Below are positions 16,118 to 25,873 of a stretch of DNA of 64,000 nt, in pieces (position 1 is the stretch's first letter; each line of letters opens with the position of its first letter). Made by a program: the position numbers and the translations under genes. The notes below the pieces were generated by a model. The model searched no databases. It had not been told where the DNA came from and worked only from the letters and a program-made list of their open reading frames with translations. Source of the stretch: CAZJLP01 sp964546955 (lineage in GTDB: Bacteria; Verrucomicrobiota; Verrucomicrobiia; Opitutales; Opitutaceae); the NCBI GenBank assembly GCA_964546955.1, contig CAZJLP010000001.1, positions 62,001 to 126,000 of the forward strand, in the 5' to 3' direction.

Positions 16118-19100
16118 ATGCAGGAGAAGATGTCGTCACATCCCAGACCCCAGTCCGGCGTCGCATCCCCGCCGGCCAGCGCCGCGGCATCGGCGAAAGA
16201 CTTTCGTCCGCACTGGTTGGGAGCGGCCGGTGTCGCGCTGGCGGCAGGAGGTGTCGGATTGGCTTTTCTCTCTCGGAATGAGGGGGACCTGGTCTCGGCG
16301 GGCCTGGCGCTCTCCGCGGGTTTTGGATTTTTCGGCGGCGCCTGGCACTGGCGGGCTTCAAACCACAGAGCGCGAGCGGGCTCGCTTGCCCAAACGGAAC
16401 GAGATCCGATTTTGCAAGCGATGCTGGAAAACCCCAGCGTGGGCGTGGTGGCCTGCGATGCCCGCGGAACCGTTCGCGAGTTTAGTCCGACCGCCGAGCG
16501 ACTTCTCGGCTATCGCGCGGCAGCGATGAAGGGTTCCACCGCCGTGCGCAGCCTTTTTCATCCGGACGAGGTCGCGCGCGAACTGGCGGCGCTCTCCCGC
16601 GAAGTGGCGCAGCCGGTGATTGAGTTTCACGAGGCCTTGCGTATTCGATTGGGCGCGCTGCAAGGCGGACAGGAACGGGATTGGACGTTGGTGCGCAAGG
16701 ATGGCACGCATTTCCCCGCTCGGGTGGCGCTCTCGCCGCTGCGCGACCGCCAGGGACGTTACGATGGGTGGCTCGCGATCATCCGCGATGTGACGGAGCG
16801 GCGCGCGATCGAGGCTTCCGCCGAGGAGCAAAAAAGACAGCTGGAACATTTTTTTCGGCACGCGCCGGCCGCGGTCGCCCTCCTCGACCGGGACCTGCGG
16901 TACCTGGCGGTCAGCCAGCGTTGGATAGCCGACCATCGCCTCCAGGAAACGGATTTGATCGGGCGCGCGCACCTGGAGGTTCTGCCGAGCGCGGCCCGGC
17001 GCTGGCGGGAGGTCTACCGGCGCTGCCTCGAAGGCGCGATCGAACACAGCGAAGAAGACACGGTGGTGCTCGGGGACGGAAGCGAGGAAACCGTGCGGTG
17101 GGAGTGCCGGCCCTGGCAGACCCGAAACGGCGCCGTGGGCGGCATCGCCCTTTATTCCGAGATTCTTTCCGAGAGCCGGCGGGCTGAACGCAAACTGGCC
17201 GAGAGCCAAGCGATGCTCCGGGCGGCGCAGTCGCTCGCTCATGTGGGCAGCTGGGAATTCGAACCCACGGCGCGGAAGCTCACCTGGTCCGAGGAAACCT
17301 ATCGTATTCACGAGATGGATGCATCAGTCCCGCTCAGTCTGGATCAGGCGCTCGCGTTCTTCGTGCCGGAACACCGGCCCCTGGTCGCGGGGGCGGTGGA
17401 GCGCAGTTTGCGCGAGTGCACGGGATGGGACTTGGAGTTGCAGATCCAGACCATGAGCCGGCGCCGCGTCTGGATCCGCACCATCGCGCAGGTGGAGGCG
17501 ACCGAAGGCCGCACGGTCCGACTCTACGGCACCCTTCAGGATATTTCCGAGCGCAAGGCGGCCGAAGCCGCCATGACGAAGGCCAAAGACGAGGCGATCG
17601 ACGCCGCCCGCACCAAGGCCGATTTCCTGGCCAACATGAGTCACGAAATCCGCACCCCCTTGAATGCGGTGATCGGCATGACCGGGCTTCTACTCGGCAC
17701 AAATTTGGACGACGAGCAGCAGGAGTGCCTCCGCACGGTGCGCACCGCGAGCGACAACCTGCTCGAGTTGATCAACGACATCCTGGACTTCTCAAAAATC
17801 GAATCGGGCAAACTCGACCTGGAGCGGCAGCCCTACAGTTTTCAAGAATGCGTGGAAACGGCGCTGGAGCTGGTGGCGCCGCGGGCGACCGAAAAACGCC
17901 TGGAACTCGCCTGTTGGGTGGATCCGTCCGTCCCCCAGATCCTGCTCGGAGACGTGACCCGCGTCCGCCAGGTGATCGTCAACTTGCTGACCAACGCCGT
18001 GAAATTCACAGTGCAAGGCGAGGTGGCTGTGTCGGTCGATCTCCTGCCCGGTCTCACCGGCGAACGCCGCCTGCACGGGGTCGTGCGAGATACGGGCATC
18101 GGCATCCCGGCGGATCGCCTGGACCGTCTTTTTCAATCGTTTAGCCAAGTCGATTCTTCCACCACGAGAACTTACGGGGGGACCGGACTAGGTCTCGCGA
18201 TCAGCCGACGTCTTGTGGAGTTGATGGGCGGCCGCATATGGGTCGAGAGCGAACCCGGTCGCGGGTCTCGTTTTCATTTTGAACTTCCATTGACGCTGCC
18301 GGACGCTTCCGAGGCTGCTGAGGTGGGGGGCCTCGATCCCTCCTCGATCGGAGCTCGCCGCATCCTGGTGGTGGACGACAACGCGACCAGCCGGGATATT
18401 CTCGAGCTCCTGATCGTGCAATGGGGCGGGACGGCCGAATGCGTCGATTCACCCGTGACGGCGCTGGAACTCGTCTCGCGCGGCGAACGTTTCGATGCCG
18501 TACTGGTGGATCACCTCATGCCCGCAATGAACGGCGTGCAGTTCACCCGCGAGCTGCGCACCATCACCGGTCCGGTGGAAGTGCCCGTGATATTGCTCAC
18601 CCAACTCGGGCAGCGCCACGTCACCTTTGCCGACGGCCCCTTTGTGGCGCTCCTGGCCAAACCCGTCCGGCCGCATCAATTGTCGCGCGCGCTCCGGCAG
18701 GTTTTCGACAGCGCGCCCGGGGCGGACTTGGCCGAGATCGCAGCCGCCGATTGGCCGATGCTCGGTTTCCTGCGCGTGCTCGTGGTCGAGGACAACCCCG
18801 TAAATCAACGGGTGGCGCGGGCTCTTCTGGAACGGGTGAATATTCGACCGGACGTGGCGGCCCATGGCGGCGAAGCCTTGGACGCGCTGGCGCGCCAGCC
18901 CTACGACGTGGTGATCATGGATATTCAGATGCCGGTGATGAATGGACTCGACGCCACGCGGGAAATCCGCCGCCGACTACCGACGGATCGTCAGCCTGTG
19001 GTCATCGCGATGACGGCCAGCGCGATGGCGCGGGACCGCGAAACCTGTCTGGGTGCCGGGATGGACGATTATATCGCCAAGCCCGTTCGTGCCGAACTGC

Positions 19101-19177
19101 TCTACGCGCGCTTGGACCATTGGCAAAAAGCGCGGGCGGAGCGAGGTGATGGAGTGCTCAGCAGCGAAGCCTCATAA
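16118..19177 (+). CDS. hybrid sensor histidine kinase, three PAS and two receiver domains
   Basis: About 1019 aa. Two membrane helices near the N-terminus (residues 35-85) are followed by three PAS domains (roughly 95-215, 225-345, 355-470). Next come HisKA with phospho-His509 in FLANMSHEIRTPLNAVIGM and HATPase with DTGIGIP and GGTGLGLAI. The first receiver (from about 746) has its acceptor in VLVDHLMPAMNG, and the second (from about 884) in VVIMDIQMPVMNG. It has no Hpt or output domain, so phosphate probably passes to another protein. Start at ATG 16118; an in-frame ATG at 16085 is possible. Confidence 0.92.
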   Translation: MQEKMSSHPRPQSGVASPPASAAASAKDFRPHWLGAAGVALAAGGVGLAFLSRNEGDLVSAGLALSAGFGFFGGAWHWRASNHRARAGSLAQTERDPILQAMLENPSVGVVACDARGTVREFSPTAERLLGYRAAAMKGSTAVRSLFHPDEVARELAALSREVAQPVIEFHEALRIRLGALQGGQERDWTLVRKDGTHFPARVALSPLRDRQGRYDGWLAIIRDVTERRAIEASAEEQKRQLEHFFRHAPAAVALLDRDLRYLAVSQRWIADHRLQETDLIGRAHLEVLPSAARRWREVYRRCLEGAIEHSEEDTVVLGDGSEETVRWECRPWQTRNGAVGGIALYSEILSESRRAERKLAESQAMLRAAQSLAHVGSWEFEPTARKLTWSEETYRIHEMDASVPLSLDQALAFFVPEHRPLVAGAVERSLRECTGWDLELQIQTMSRRRVWIRTIAQVEATEGRTVRLYGTLQDISERKAAEAAMTKAKDEAIDAARTKADFLANMSHEIRTPLNAVIGMTGLLLGTNLDDEQQECLRTVRTASDNLLELINDILDFSKIESGKLDLERQPYSFQECVETALELVAPRATEKRLELACWVDPSVPQILLGDVTRVRQVIVNLLTNAVKFTVQGEVAVSVDLLPGLTGERRLHGVVRDTGIGIPADRLDRLFQSFSQVDSSTTRTYGGTGLGLAISRRLVELMGGRIWVESEPGRGSRFHFELPLTLPDASEAAEVGGLDPSSIGARRILVVDDNATSRDILELLIVQWGGTAECVDSPVTALELVSRGERFDAVLVDHLMPAMNGVQFTRELRTITGPVEVPVILLTQLGQRHVTFADGPFVALLAKPVRPHQLSRALRQVFDSAPGADLAEIAAADWPMLGFLRVLVVEDNPVNQRVARALLERVNIRPDVAAHGGEALDALARQPYDVVIMDIQMPVMNGLDATREIRRRLPTDRQPVVIAMTASAMARDRETCLGAGMDDYIAKPVRAELLYARLDHWQKARAERGDGVLSSEAS

Positions 19178-19285
19178 CGCCATGATGACCGCAATCCTCC
19201 TCCTCCTCTTGCTCTTGCTCGTGTTGATTCCGAATCTCACGAACGACGCTGGGGAGAAATGATCGCGTCAGGCCGGAGCACGGCG
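19178..19285. other. short spacer with CT-rich word repeat
   Basis: This 108-base spacer between convergent genes contains a CT-rich run of short words near 19195-19230 (TCCTCCTCCTCTTGCTC). It resembles, but does not match, the arms of the inverted repeats at 54001 and 57015. No second arm and no clear terminator are visible. Confidence 0.4.
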
Positions 19286-19798
19286 TCAATGGGCGTGTTT
19301 GTCGTTTCCTTTTGGGAAATTGAACGCGACGTTCTCGAATTTCGTGCCTTTGACCGAGAAGGTCTTGAGCACTCCATCGAACGACTTGACGGTTTTGAGC
19401 CAGTCCGCTTCTGCCTGAAAAAGGGAGGTGTCGCCGATCGTTTCGCCGGTCGCGGGATTCGGCACTCCGGCGAACACGAGCGTTCGCGTCTCGCCGCCGA
19501 TTTTCACTTCGATCGAGAAGGATTTATCCGCGGAGCGGATGAATTTTTCCATGTGTCCGTCGAGCACGTAAGCCGACAGGCGGCCGGCGGCGGAATCCAG
19601 CACGAATTCCAGGTGATAAGTTTCGTCGCCGAGCACGACTGCGGTCCCGCCATGCGGCGGTTCGTGGTGGTGGCCGTGACCATGGCTGTGAGTGTGTTTG
19701 GAGTCGCGGGCCGTGTCCGATTTCGGTTTGCAGCCAAAGCAGAACAAAGCTGCGGCGGTGAGGGCGGAGCAGAGGCAAGAGCGCAGGAAGCGGTTCAT
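19286..19798 (-). CDS. histidine-rich lipoprotein
   Basis: 170 aa. The signal peptide ends in a lipobox-like LFCFGC, so it is probably a lipoprotein. A His-rich stretch follows (KHTHSHGHGHHHEPPHGG, about residues 34-51), then about 110 residues containing FVLDSAAGRLSAYVLDGHMEKFI and FAGVPNPATGETIGDTSLFQ. The tail is also His-rich. Metal binding (zinc, copper or nickel) is a reasonable inference. Similar proteins sit near metal efflux systems, but none is adjacent here. Confidence 0.8.
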   Translation of the reverse strand: MNRFLRSCLCSALTAAALFCFGCKPKSDTARDSKHTHSHGHGHHHEPPHGGTAVVLGDETYHLEFVLDSAAGRLSAYVLDGHMEKFIRSADKSFSIEVKIGGETRTLVFAGVPNPATGETIGDTSLFQAEADWLKTVKSFDGVLKTFSVKGTKFENVAFNFPKGNDKHAH

Positions 19799-19944
19799 GA
19801 AGGACGTATATAATGGACTTGGGGCTGGGCGAGAAGAGCGAAGACAAAAGGAGGAAGAACGCGGCTCCAGTCGGAGCTGTACTCCATTCCTGAAGCGGGG
19901 CCCGACCCGATGGCTGGCGCGCTAGCGTGTGGTATTTTACAATC

Positions 19945-20481
19945 ATGGAAACCTCGCGCACCCCCTCGTCGGAAACGCAGTCCCCCGGCAGCTCCCCGCC
20001 GGTGGCTCCCTCCAAGATTGTCGTTCCGGAAAACCGCGGAGTGAAGATTGTGCGGACCGTGATTATTCAGAGGCCCGTGGCGGAGCTCTATGCCTTTTGG
20101 CACAATTTTGAGAATCTACCTCGCATCAGCAAATATCCGCTTTCCGTCCGACAGCTGACTGACGTGAAAACCCGTTGGTCGGTCAGCGCTCCTTTCGACA
20201 AGGGCCGGGTGGAGTGGGATGCAGTCGTAATCAACGACGAGCCCAACAGCCTGATCGCTTGGCGGTCTTGCGACGGAGCGGACATTCCCAACGCGGGGTC
20301 GGTGCGGTTCGAGACACTCCCCGGGGGCGAGGGGACGGAGGTGAAAGTAGCGCTCGAATACGATGCGCCGGGAGGCAAGTTCGGCGCGCTTGTGGCCAAA
20401 GTCACCGGCGAAGAACCCGGGCAGCAGGTCGAGCAGGCTTTGCAGCGACTTAAGGAGCTGATGGAGAGGTCGCGGGGGTGA
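19945..20481 (+). CDS. SRPBCC-family (START-like) protein
   Basis: 178 aa. After a Pro/Ser-rich N-terminus, the fold follows the polyketide cyclase/coenzyme Q-binding pattern: VRTVIIQRPVAELYAFWHNFENLPRI opens the domain and RLKELMERS closes it with the long C-terminal helix. This matches proteins annotated as cyclase/dehydrase, which bind a hydrophobic ligand. The ligand is unknown. Start at ATG 19945; a GTG at 19927 is also in frame. Confidence 0.8.
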   Translation: METSRTPSSETQSPGSSPPVAPSKIVVPENRGVKIVRTVIIQRPVAELYAFWHNFENLPRISKYPLSVRQLTDVKTRWSVSAPFDKGRVEWDAVVINDEPNSLIAWRSCDGADIPNAGSVRFETLPGGEGTEVKVALEYDAPGGKFGALVAKVTGEEPGQQVEQALQRLKELMERSRG

Positions 20482-20544
20482 GGCGGAGTTTTCGACGAGT
20501 ATAGGGTGGCGAAGGCCCCTGTCGATGGAGCGACGGTGAAGTGG

Positions 20545-20566
20545 ATCCTTCGCTTCGCTCGAGGAT
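20545..20566. repeat. short hairpin of a widespread intergenic type
   Basis: ATCCT (20545-20549) pairs with AGGAT (20562-20566) around TCGCTTCGCTCG. It lies in the 147-base spacer between the SRPBCC and UxaA-type genes. Similar ATCCTTCGCTTCGCTC hairpins occur in spacers of many unrelated bacterial genomes, as far as I recall. No function is known to me. Confidence 0.5.
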
Positions 20567-20628
20567 GACAGACCAGGGGAGTGCATTGGCGGCTGGAGTG
20601 TGGCATCCGATCATGGTAGAGCTTCGGA

Positions 20629-23352
20629 ATGCCCCCTTTTGAATTCTTCGCGGTTGGTCGCCTGCCCGCGCCGGAGGACAACGTAGCGATTGCCACCCGG
20701 CGATTGGAAGCAGGGGCGGAAATTGCAATTTCAGGCCAGCGTTGGCGGGTCGATCACACGGTGCTGATCGGCCACCGGTTTGCCGTGAGACCGATTGCGC
20801 AGGGCGAGGAATTACTTTCTTGGGAGCGGCCGTTTGGCGTGGCCACGCGGGCAATCCGTCCGGGCGAGTACGTCTGCAATCGAGAAATGCTCGATGCGCT
20901 CGCCGTGCGGCGCTTGAACGCGCACTTACCTGACGCGCCAAATTTCGAGAATCGTATCGTCCCTTTCGTTTTCGATGAATCCGCATTTCGTCCGGCGCCT
21001 CCGACGGAGCAGGTGGCCGCCCCGGCGACATTCAACGGCTTCTTGCGCTCAGGCAATCGGGGCGTCGGCACGCGAAACACCATTGTCATTCTCGGCACCA
21101 GTTCGCTCGCGGCCAGTTGCGCCCGCCAACTCGCGGACAAATTGCAGGAGGCTGCTGCATCTTATCCGACGATCGATGGGGTGGTCGCGGTCGCGCATAC
21201 CGAGGGAGGAGATCCGGCCGAACCCAACAATCTGCCCGAGTTGTTGCGGACACTCGCCGGATATATCGTGCATCCCAACGTCGGGGCGGTGCTCGTCGTC
21301 GACCACGGTGACGAGCCGCTGAACAATGCGAAGCTGCAAGCGTATTTGCAGAAGCATGACTACCCGATCTCCCACGTGCCGCACCGGTTCCTATCGATCG
21401 GGAACGGATTGGCGGCGGCGTTGGCGGAAGGCGAGCGGCAGGTGCGCAGCTGGCTGCCCGCGGCGGCGGCGATGGAGCGGACCGAACAACCGCTCAGCGG
21501 ACTTTGTCTGGCGCTGCAGTGCGGCGGGTCGGATGCATTCTCGGTTATTTACGCAATCCGGGGGCGGGGGGGGGGGCCGCTGGCGCAGGGCCGCCACGGC
21601 GGCCGGGTCAACTTGACCGAGACGGACGAGTTGATCGGCGCCGAGTCTCATATTCTCGCACGCATGGCGGATGCGAACGCCGCGCGCGCGTTCCTGGCGA
21701 AAATAGAGCGTTTCAAGGCGCGGCTGAGCTGGCACGGAGCGAGTCCGGAGGGCAACCCTTCGGCCGGGAACAAGCTGCGGGGGCTCTACAATATCGTTCT
21801 GAAGTCGCTCGGCGCGGCCGCGAAAAAATCTCCGCTCACCCGGGTGGATCATGTCACCGACTATGCGCAGCGCATGCTGGCGCGCGGGTACTACTTCATG
21901 GACGGGCCCGGAAACGATCTGGAAGGCGTGGCGGGGCAGGTCGGCGCCGGTTGCAATCTCGTCGTCTTCGTGACTGGAAACGGATCAATCACCAACTTCC
22001 CCTTCGTGCCGACACTCAAGGTCACGACGACGACGGCGCGGCACGAATTGCTGATCAACGAAATGGACGTCAATGCGGGACGCTATCTCGACGGGATGAC
22101 GATGGAGGCGCTGCGAGCCGAGACGTTCGACCACATCCGCCGAGTGGCCAGCGGCGAGCGCACCAAAGGGGAATTGGCCGGACACGCGCAAGTCTCGCTC
22201 TGGCGAAACTGGCGGCAAACCGATGCGTCGCGCGTGGAGGCATTGCGCGCGCGTCCCGTGCCAGGTGGCGAGCCCCTTCCCCTCGTTGCGCTCGAGCGAG
22301 AGGGCATGGAGCGCGAACGGCCGGTGAGCTTTTCCGCCTTTCACGCCGAGGGGGCCTGCGTGCCGGCGGCGATCGATCGAATCGGGCTCATTTTACCAAC
22401 CAGCCTTTGCGCCAGCCAGATCGCGCGCCTGGCCGCGGAGCGTTTGAACGCGGGCGCCTTGCGGGACGCAGCCGGAATCAGCCGGTACGTGGCGCTGCCG
22501 CATACCGAGGGCTGCGGGTTCGGCGGGCAAGCCCAGTATCGTCTGTTGACTCGCAGCTATCGCGGTTATGTCACGCACCCATCGGTGGCGGCGGCGCTTT
22601 TGCTGGAGCACGGCTGCGAGAAAGTTCCGAACGATCTTGTTCGCCGCGAACTCGAAACGGCGAAAATCGAAACCGGTCGTTTTGGCTGGGCCAGCGTCCA
22701 GCTCGACGGCGGTATCCAGGCGGTCCTGGAAAAGATCGAAGATTGGTTTGAGGACAAGACCGCCGAAATCGGGCCGGAGCGCTTTGTGCTGGCCGGGTTG
22801 GAGGCCTTGACGCTTGGGTTGATGACTGACGCGACGATTTCGAACGCCACGGCGGCGGGGCTCGCGGCGCTGGCTGCCGAGGTGGTCAATAACGGCGGGA
22901 CGGTAATGGTGCCCGAGACGGACGCCTTGCTGGCCGCACGGGCATTCATCGGTCCCTTGCTGGGGGGGGCGGCCCCGCGCTCCACGTTATCTTACGGGGA
23001 GCCCTTGCGCCGTCCAGGTTTCCACGTGGTGGAGACAGAGACGATGCATTGGGTGGAGAATTTGAGCGGTCTTGGGGCCTGCGGCGCACAAGTATTTTTG
23101 ACCGTCGTGGGCCGGACCAGCCGACAAGGGCATGTCATGCTGCCCACGCTTCAGGTGAGGGAGGCCGGCTCGGCCAGCGCGGGTTCGACCGATGACGTCG
23201 ACGCGATATTACCGGCGGATCCCGTCGCGGTGCAGCGAGAAGCCTTGCGGCTGGTGCTGAGCGTCGCGGCGCGGGAATATCGCCCGAAGGCATTCGCAGC
23301 GGAGAGGGTGGATTTTCAGCTGACGCGGGGGTACCTAGGCGTCTCGACGTAA
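20629..23352 (+). CDS. double-length UxaA/GarD-family sugar-acid dehydratase
   Basis: 907 aa, nearly twice the usual altronate dehydratase. Residues 1-100 resemble a SAF domain. One UxaA module (about 130-560) carries CGGSD, GNKLRGLYNIVLKSLGA and DGPGNDLEGVAGQ. A second partial module (about 580-907) repeats the pattern. The cysteines are split: module 1 has HTEGG and DHGDE where family members have HxxGC and GCE, while module 2 has HTEGCGFGG and EHGCEK but no CGGSD. The two halves may form one active site. The substrate is probably an aldarate or aldonate such as altronate or galactarate, matching the uronate genes further on. Confidence 0.8.
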   Translation: MPPFEFFAVGRLPAPEDNVAIATRRLEAGAEIAISGQRWRVDHTVLIGHRFAVRPIAQGEELLSWERPFGVATRAIRPGEYVCNREMLDALAVRRLNAHLPDAPNFENRIVPFVFDESAFRPAPPTEQVAAPATFNGFLRSGNRGVGTRNTIVILGTSSLAASCARQLADKLQEAAASYPTIDGVVAVAHTEGGDPAEPNNLPELLRTLAGYIVHPNVGAVLVVDHGDEPLNNAKLQAYLQKHDYPISHVPHRFLSIGNGLAAALAEGERQVRSWLPAAAAMERTEQPLSGLCLALQCGGSDAFSVIYAIRGRGGGPLAQGRHGGRVNLTETDELIGAESHILARMADANAARAFLAKIERFKARLSWHGASPEGNPSAGNKLRGLYNIVLKSLGAAAKKSPLTRVDHVTDYAQRMLARGYYFMDGPGNDLEGVAGQVGAGCNLVVFVTGNGSITNFPFVPTLKVTTTTARHELLINEMDVNAGRYLDGMTMEALRAETFDHIRRVASGERTKGELAGHAQVSLWRNWRQTDASRVEALRARPVPGGEPLPLVALEREGMERERPVSFSAFHAEGACVPAAIDRIGLILPTSLCASQIARLAAERLNAGALRDAAGISRYVALPHTEGCGFGGQAQYRLLTRSYRGYVTHPSVAAALLLEHGCEKVPNDLVRRELETAKIETGRFGWASVQLDGGIQAVLEKIEDWFEDKTAEIGPERFVLAGLEALTLGLMTDATISNATAAGLAALAAEVVNNGGTVMVPETDALLAARAFIGPLLGGAAPRSTLSYGEPLRRPGFHVVETETMHWVENLSGLGACGAQVFLTVVGRTSRQGHVMLPTLQVREAGSASAGSTDDVDAILPADPVAVQREALRLVLSVAAREYRPKAFAAERVDFQLTRGYLGVST

Positions 23353-23397
23353 GGAGCCGGATCGCGGAGGCAGCGGAGAGGAAACTGGAATCGATTT

Positions 23398-23447
23398 GCG
23401 TGGCGGCTCGTCAACGAGCCCGGCTGGCGCGAGCGATGACGCCACGC
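23398..23447. terminator. nested hairpin between convergent genes
   Basis: GCGTGGCG (23398-23405) pairs with CGCCACGC (23440-23447). Inside, GGCTCG (23405-23410) pairs with CGAGCC (23415-23420) around TCAA. It sits between the convergent UxaA-type gene and the next - strand gene and could stop transcription, although no T tract follows. Confidence 0.5.
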
Positions 23448-23479
23448 AATAAGTGAGTCGACGTTCCTCCTAGGCAATT

Positions 23480-24526
23480 TTACGGCCGCGGGGGCGCATC
23501 GCCCTTGTAGGTCGACGGGAGCGCGGCGAGGGCAGTGTAACCAAAAGAACTTGGCTGGAGGGAAAGCGGGGGAAGGGCGGAGAGTTTCTCGATGAGAACC
23601 TGATCCACGGCGGCCCATTTCGAAGCGGAGAAGGCGGTCGGATCGGTCGGCGGAACTTCGTATTCTTTCTTTAGATTCATCCGCGCGACGAAATGCAGCG
23701 TCTTTCGCCACGAGGTATTCTGAATCGCAAAGCGATCGGGCTCGACCAGGAGGCTGCGGAAGTGCGGCAGCGGCACCTTGTGCGGAGCGCGAATGGGGAG
23801 GATGCGTTCCTCGTCAGGGTCGGTGGCGCCGTAGTTTGCCGTATCGAAAGTATAGTACAGCAGCGAGGACTGCTTGCCGGTGAAGCGAACGAGACCCGCG
23901 TAGTTGATTTTGCCCAGCGCCTGCAGGCGCGCAGGATCGGAGAAAACCAGGAAACATTTCGAAGGAGACGCCGCGCGTTCGAGGAGGAACTCTTTGAGCA
24001 GGACGTGAAGTTCCGGCTCCACTCCGGCGCAGTGAATCACCAACACCCCGGATTCTTTCGCCGCCGCGCGGCCCACCGCGGCGGTGAGTTTGGCGCAAAG
24101 GTCGTCGAACGCCGGGTGCTTTACCGCGTGCTGGAGAGCGGCAAGCGCGTCCAGATCGATGCTGCGGCCGTAGGCGGGGAGCGCGGCATCGATTTGGGTG
24201 GCGAGCTTGCTCGCCCATTCGCCCTTGTGGTGTTCGACCCATTGCGGAAGCGTCTTTCCGTTCTCGTATTCTTCTTTGTTGTATTGCCCGTAGCGGATGA
24301 GACGGCCGCGGCCGTTTTCAAGCTGTGCCGCGGTTTCCGCGTACGCGCCGCGTTTCCAAGCCGCCGCCGCCGCCGCCCAATCTTGATCGAGTAAGACGAG
24401 CGCTTCTCGCACGCCTCGCTTGTCCATGGTGAACGGAGCGGTTGATGCCTTTCCGAGCCAGTTGCCCTTGAGGAAGGTAAAGAGAGCGATGTTGAGAACA
24501 ATGAAGCCGATGACGTATTTCTTCAT
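23480..24526 (-). CDS. membrane-anchored protein of unknown function
   Basis: 348 aa. The N-terminus KKYVIGFIVLNIALFTFLKG is a single membrane anchor or uncleaved signal; the rest is soluble and periplasmic by inference. I do not recognise the domain. Phrases include LVLLDQDWAAAAAAWKRGAY, VLVIHCAGVEPELHVLLKEFL and LLYYTFDTANYGATDPDEERILPIR. Start at ATG 24526, giving a clean signal; the frame is open 57 bases further upstream. It is about 160 bases downstream of the GH5-like gene, with the terminator at 24635 between them. Confidence 0.7.
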   Translation of the reverse strand: MKKYVIGFIVLNIALFTFLKGNWLGKASTAPFTMDKRGVREALVLLDQDWAAAAAAWKRGAYAETAAQLENGRGRLIRYGQYNKEEYENGKTLPQWVEHHKGEWASKLATQIDAALPAYGRSIDLDALAALQHAVKHPAFDDLCAKLTAAVGRAAAKESGVLVIHCAGVEPELHVLLKEFLLERAASPSKCFLVFSDPARLQALGKINYAGLVRFTGKQSSLLYYTFDTANYGATDPDEERILPIRAPHKVPLPHFRSLLVEPDRFAIQNTSWRKTLHFVARMNLKKEYEVPPTDPTAFSASKWAAVDQVLIEKLSALPPLSLQPSSFGYTALAALPSTYKGDAPPRP

Positions 24527-24634
24527 GCGCAGCGGGAGAGCGAGAGAAGCGTGGAGGTCGCAACGGCCGAGGCGAGTGCGCAATCGCTTCTAGGTCAACG
24601 CTCGCCGCTCTTTTACCAGCTTTTAGAACAAAAA

Positions 24635-24658
24635 GGGGTGTGGCCAAAGCCACACCCC
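24635..24658 (-). terminator. rho-independent terminator of the GH5-like gene
   Basis: A 10-bp perfect stem, GGGGTGTGGC (24635-24644) with GCCACACCCC (24649-24658), has a four-base loop. On the - strand it is followed by TTTTTG, and it lies about 30 bases after the stop of the GH5-like gene. Confidence 0.85.
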
Positions 24659-24688
24659 GTGGGTGTTAAAAAGAGACTGCGATCGCCG

Positions 24689-25873
24689 TTACGGCACCGC
24701 CGCGGTGAGCGCGGGAACAGCCGTGGGAGCGGGAACGATCCCGCGGAGGACCCGTTTCAAAAAATGGACTTCTTCGAGGCGGTAAGCGCTGCCGTCGGAC
24801 TTGAGGATGTCGTGAAACCACTCGGGCGGCTCCGCCGCGTAAGCCTTTTCCCAGGAATCCCATGGATAGTTCGTCTGGCTTTTACCCGCAACGAATCCCC
24901 AGTTGTAGGCCGCGACGCCCTCCTGCTTGAAGTAAGCGAGGATGTTTTCGAAGCGATTATTGTTGGGCCGGGCCATGTATTCCGTGCACATGATGGGGCG
25001 GCCAAGTTTTTTCAGAGAATCGACGAGTTGCTGGACTTTCTCGAGCGGGTCGTAGCAGTGGAAGGAAATCACGTCGGCATTATCGAGCATGAACCGGTTC
25101 ACCTCGGTCAGGGCGGCTTGCTGCGCGGTCCAATTGTGGTCCCACACGCCCGCGGTGAGCGGCTGTGACGGGTTGATTTCGCGAGCCCAGGAGAAGGTCT
25201 TCCGCATCAAGCGCAGGGCGAGCGCGTCTTTCATCGGCGCTTCAACTTTGCCGTAGCTTGAGGTGTTTGGATTCTGCGGCTCGTTGAAAAGATCCCAGCC
25301 GATGATGCGGCGATCGTCGCGGAACCGAGAGAGGACTGCTTTCACATAGGCCTCCAATTCGGCGTGGCTCGATTCGTCAGCCAGTTTTGCGATGCCCGGG
25401 CTCTGCACCCAGCCGGAATTGTGGATGCCAGGCTGCGGAGGCCGCTGGGGTCCCGGCTTGGGATGCGGGTCCCAAACGCTGTCAAAAATGACGACCAAAA
25501 CAGAAATACCGTGCTTGTCGGCTATCTTCAGGAATTGATCCACTCGCTGCAGAAAGCCGGCAGGGTCTTGCGACCAAGCCAAGTCGTGCAAGAAAACGCG
25601 CATGGTATTGAATCCGATCTCGCTCGCCCAGCGGAGCTCCCGCTCGATGGTCGCCGGATCGAAGCTGTCGGCCTGCCACATCTCCAGCTGGTTGATGGCA
25701 TTCTGGGGCACGTAATTGCAGCCGGCCGACCAGGGGCGGGCTGACATCCACTGGTGGGCGGCGTCCGGCGACCAACGGCCGGGAAGCGTTTCCGCCGCGA
25801 CGAGCGACGGCAGCAGCGCAAGTAACAGCCAAACAGTGGGAAGACGAAAAACGGGAAGCGAACGAACAGACAT
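24689..25873 (-). CDS. secreted GH5-like (clan A) glycoside hydrolase
   Basis: 394 aa. A signal peptide (LPTVWLLLALLPSLVAAE) is followed by a TIM-barrel of the cellulase/mannanase type. The acid/base glutamate is in IIGWDLFNEPQNPN and the nucleophile glutamate in RPIMCTEYMAR, at the expected spacing. Other supports are FNTMRVFLHDLAWSQDP and ADVISFHCYDPLEKV. The substrate is a plant or algal beta-glycan by inference. It is a monocistronic - strand gene with its own terminator. Start at ATG 25873. Confidence 0.88.
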   Translation of the reverse strand: MSVRSLPVFRLPTVWLLLALLPSLVAAETLPGRWSPDAAHQWMSARPWSAGCNYVPQNAINQLEMWQADSFDPATIERELRWASEIGFNTMRVFLHDLAWSQDPAGFLQRVDQFLKIADKHGISVLVVIFDSVWDPHPKPGPQRPPQPGIHNSGWVQSPGIAKLADESSHAELEAYVKAVLSRFRDDRRIIGWDLFNEPQNPNTSSYGKVEAPMKDALALRLMRKTFSWAREINPSQPLTAGVWDHNWTAQQAALTEVNRFMLDNADVISFHCYDPLEKVQQLVDSLKKLGRPIMCTEYMARPNNNRFENILAYFKQEGVAAYNWGFVAGKSQTNYPWDSWEKAYAAEPPEWFHDILKSDGSAYRLEEVHFLKRVLRGIVPAPTAVPALTAAVP

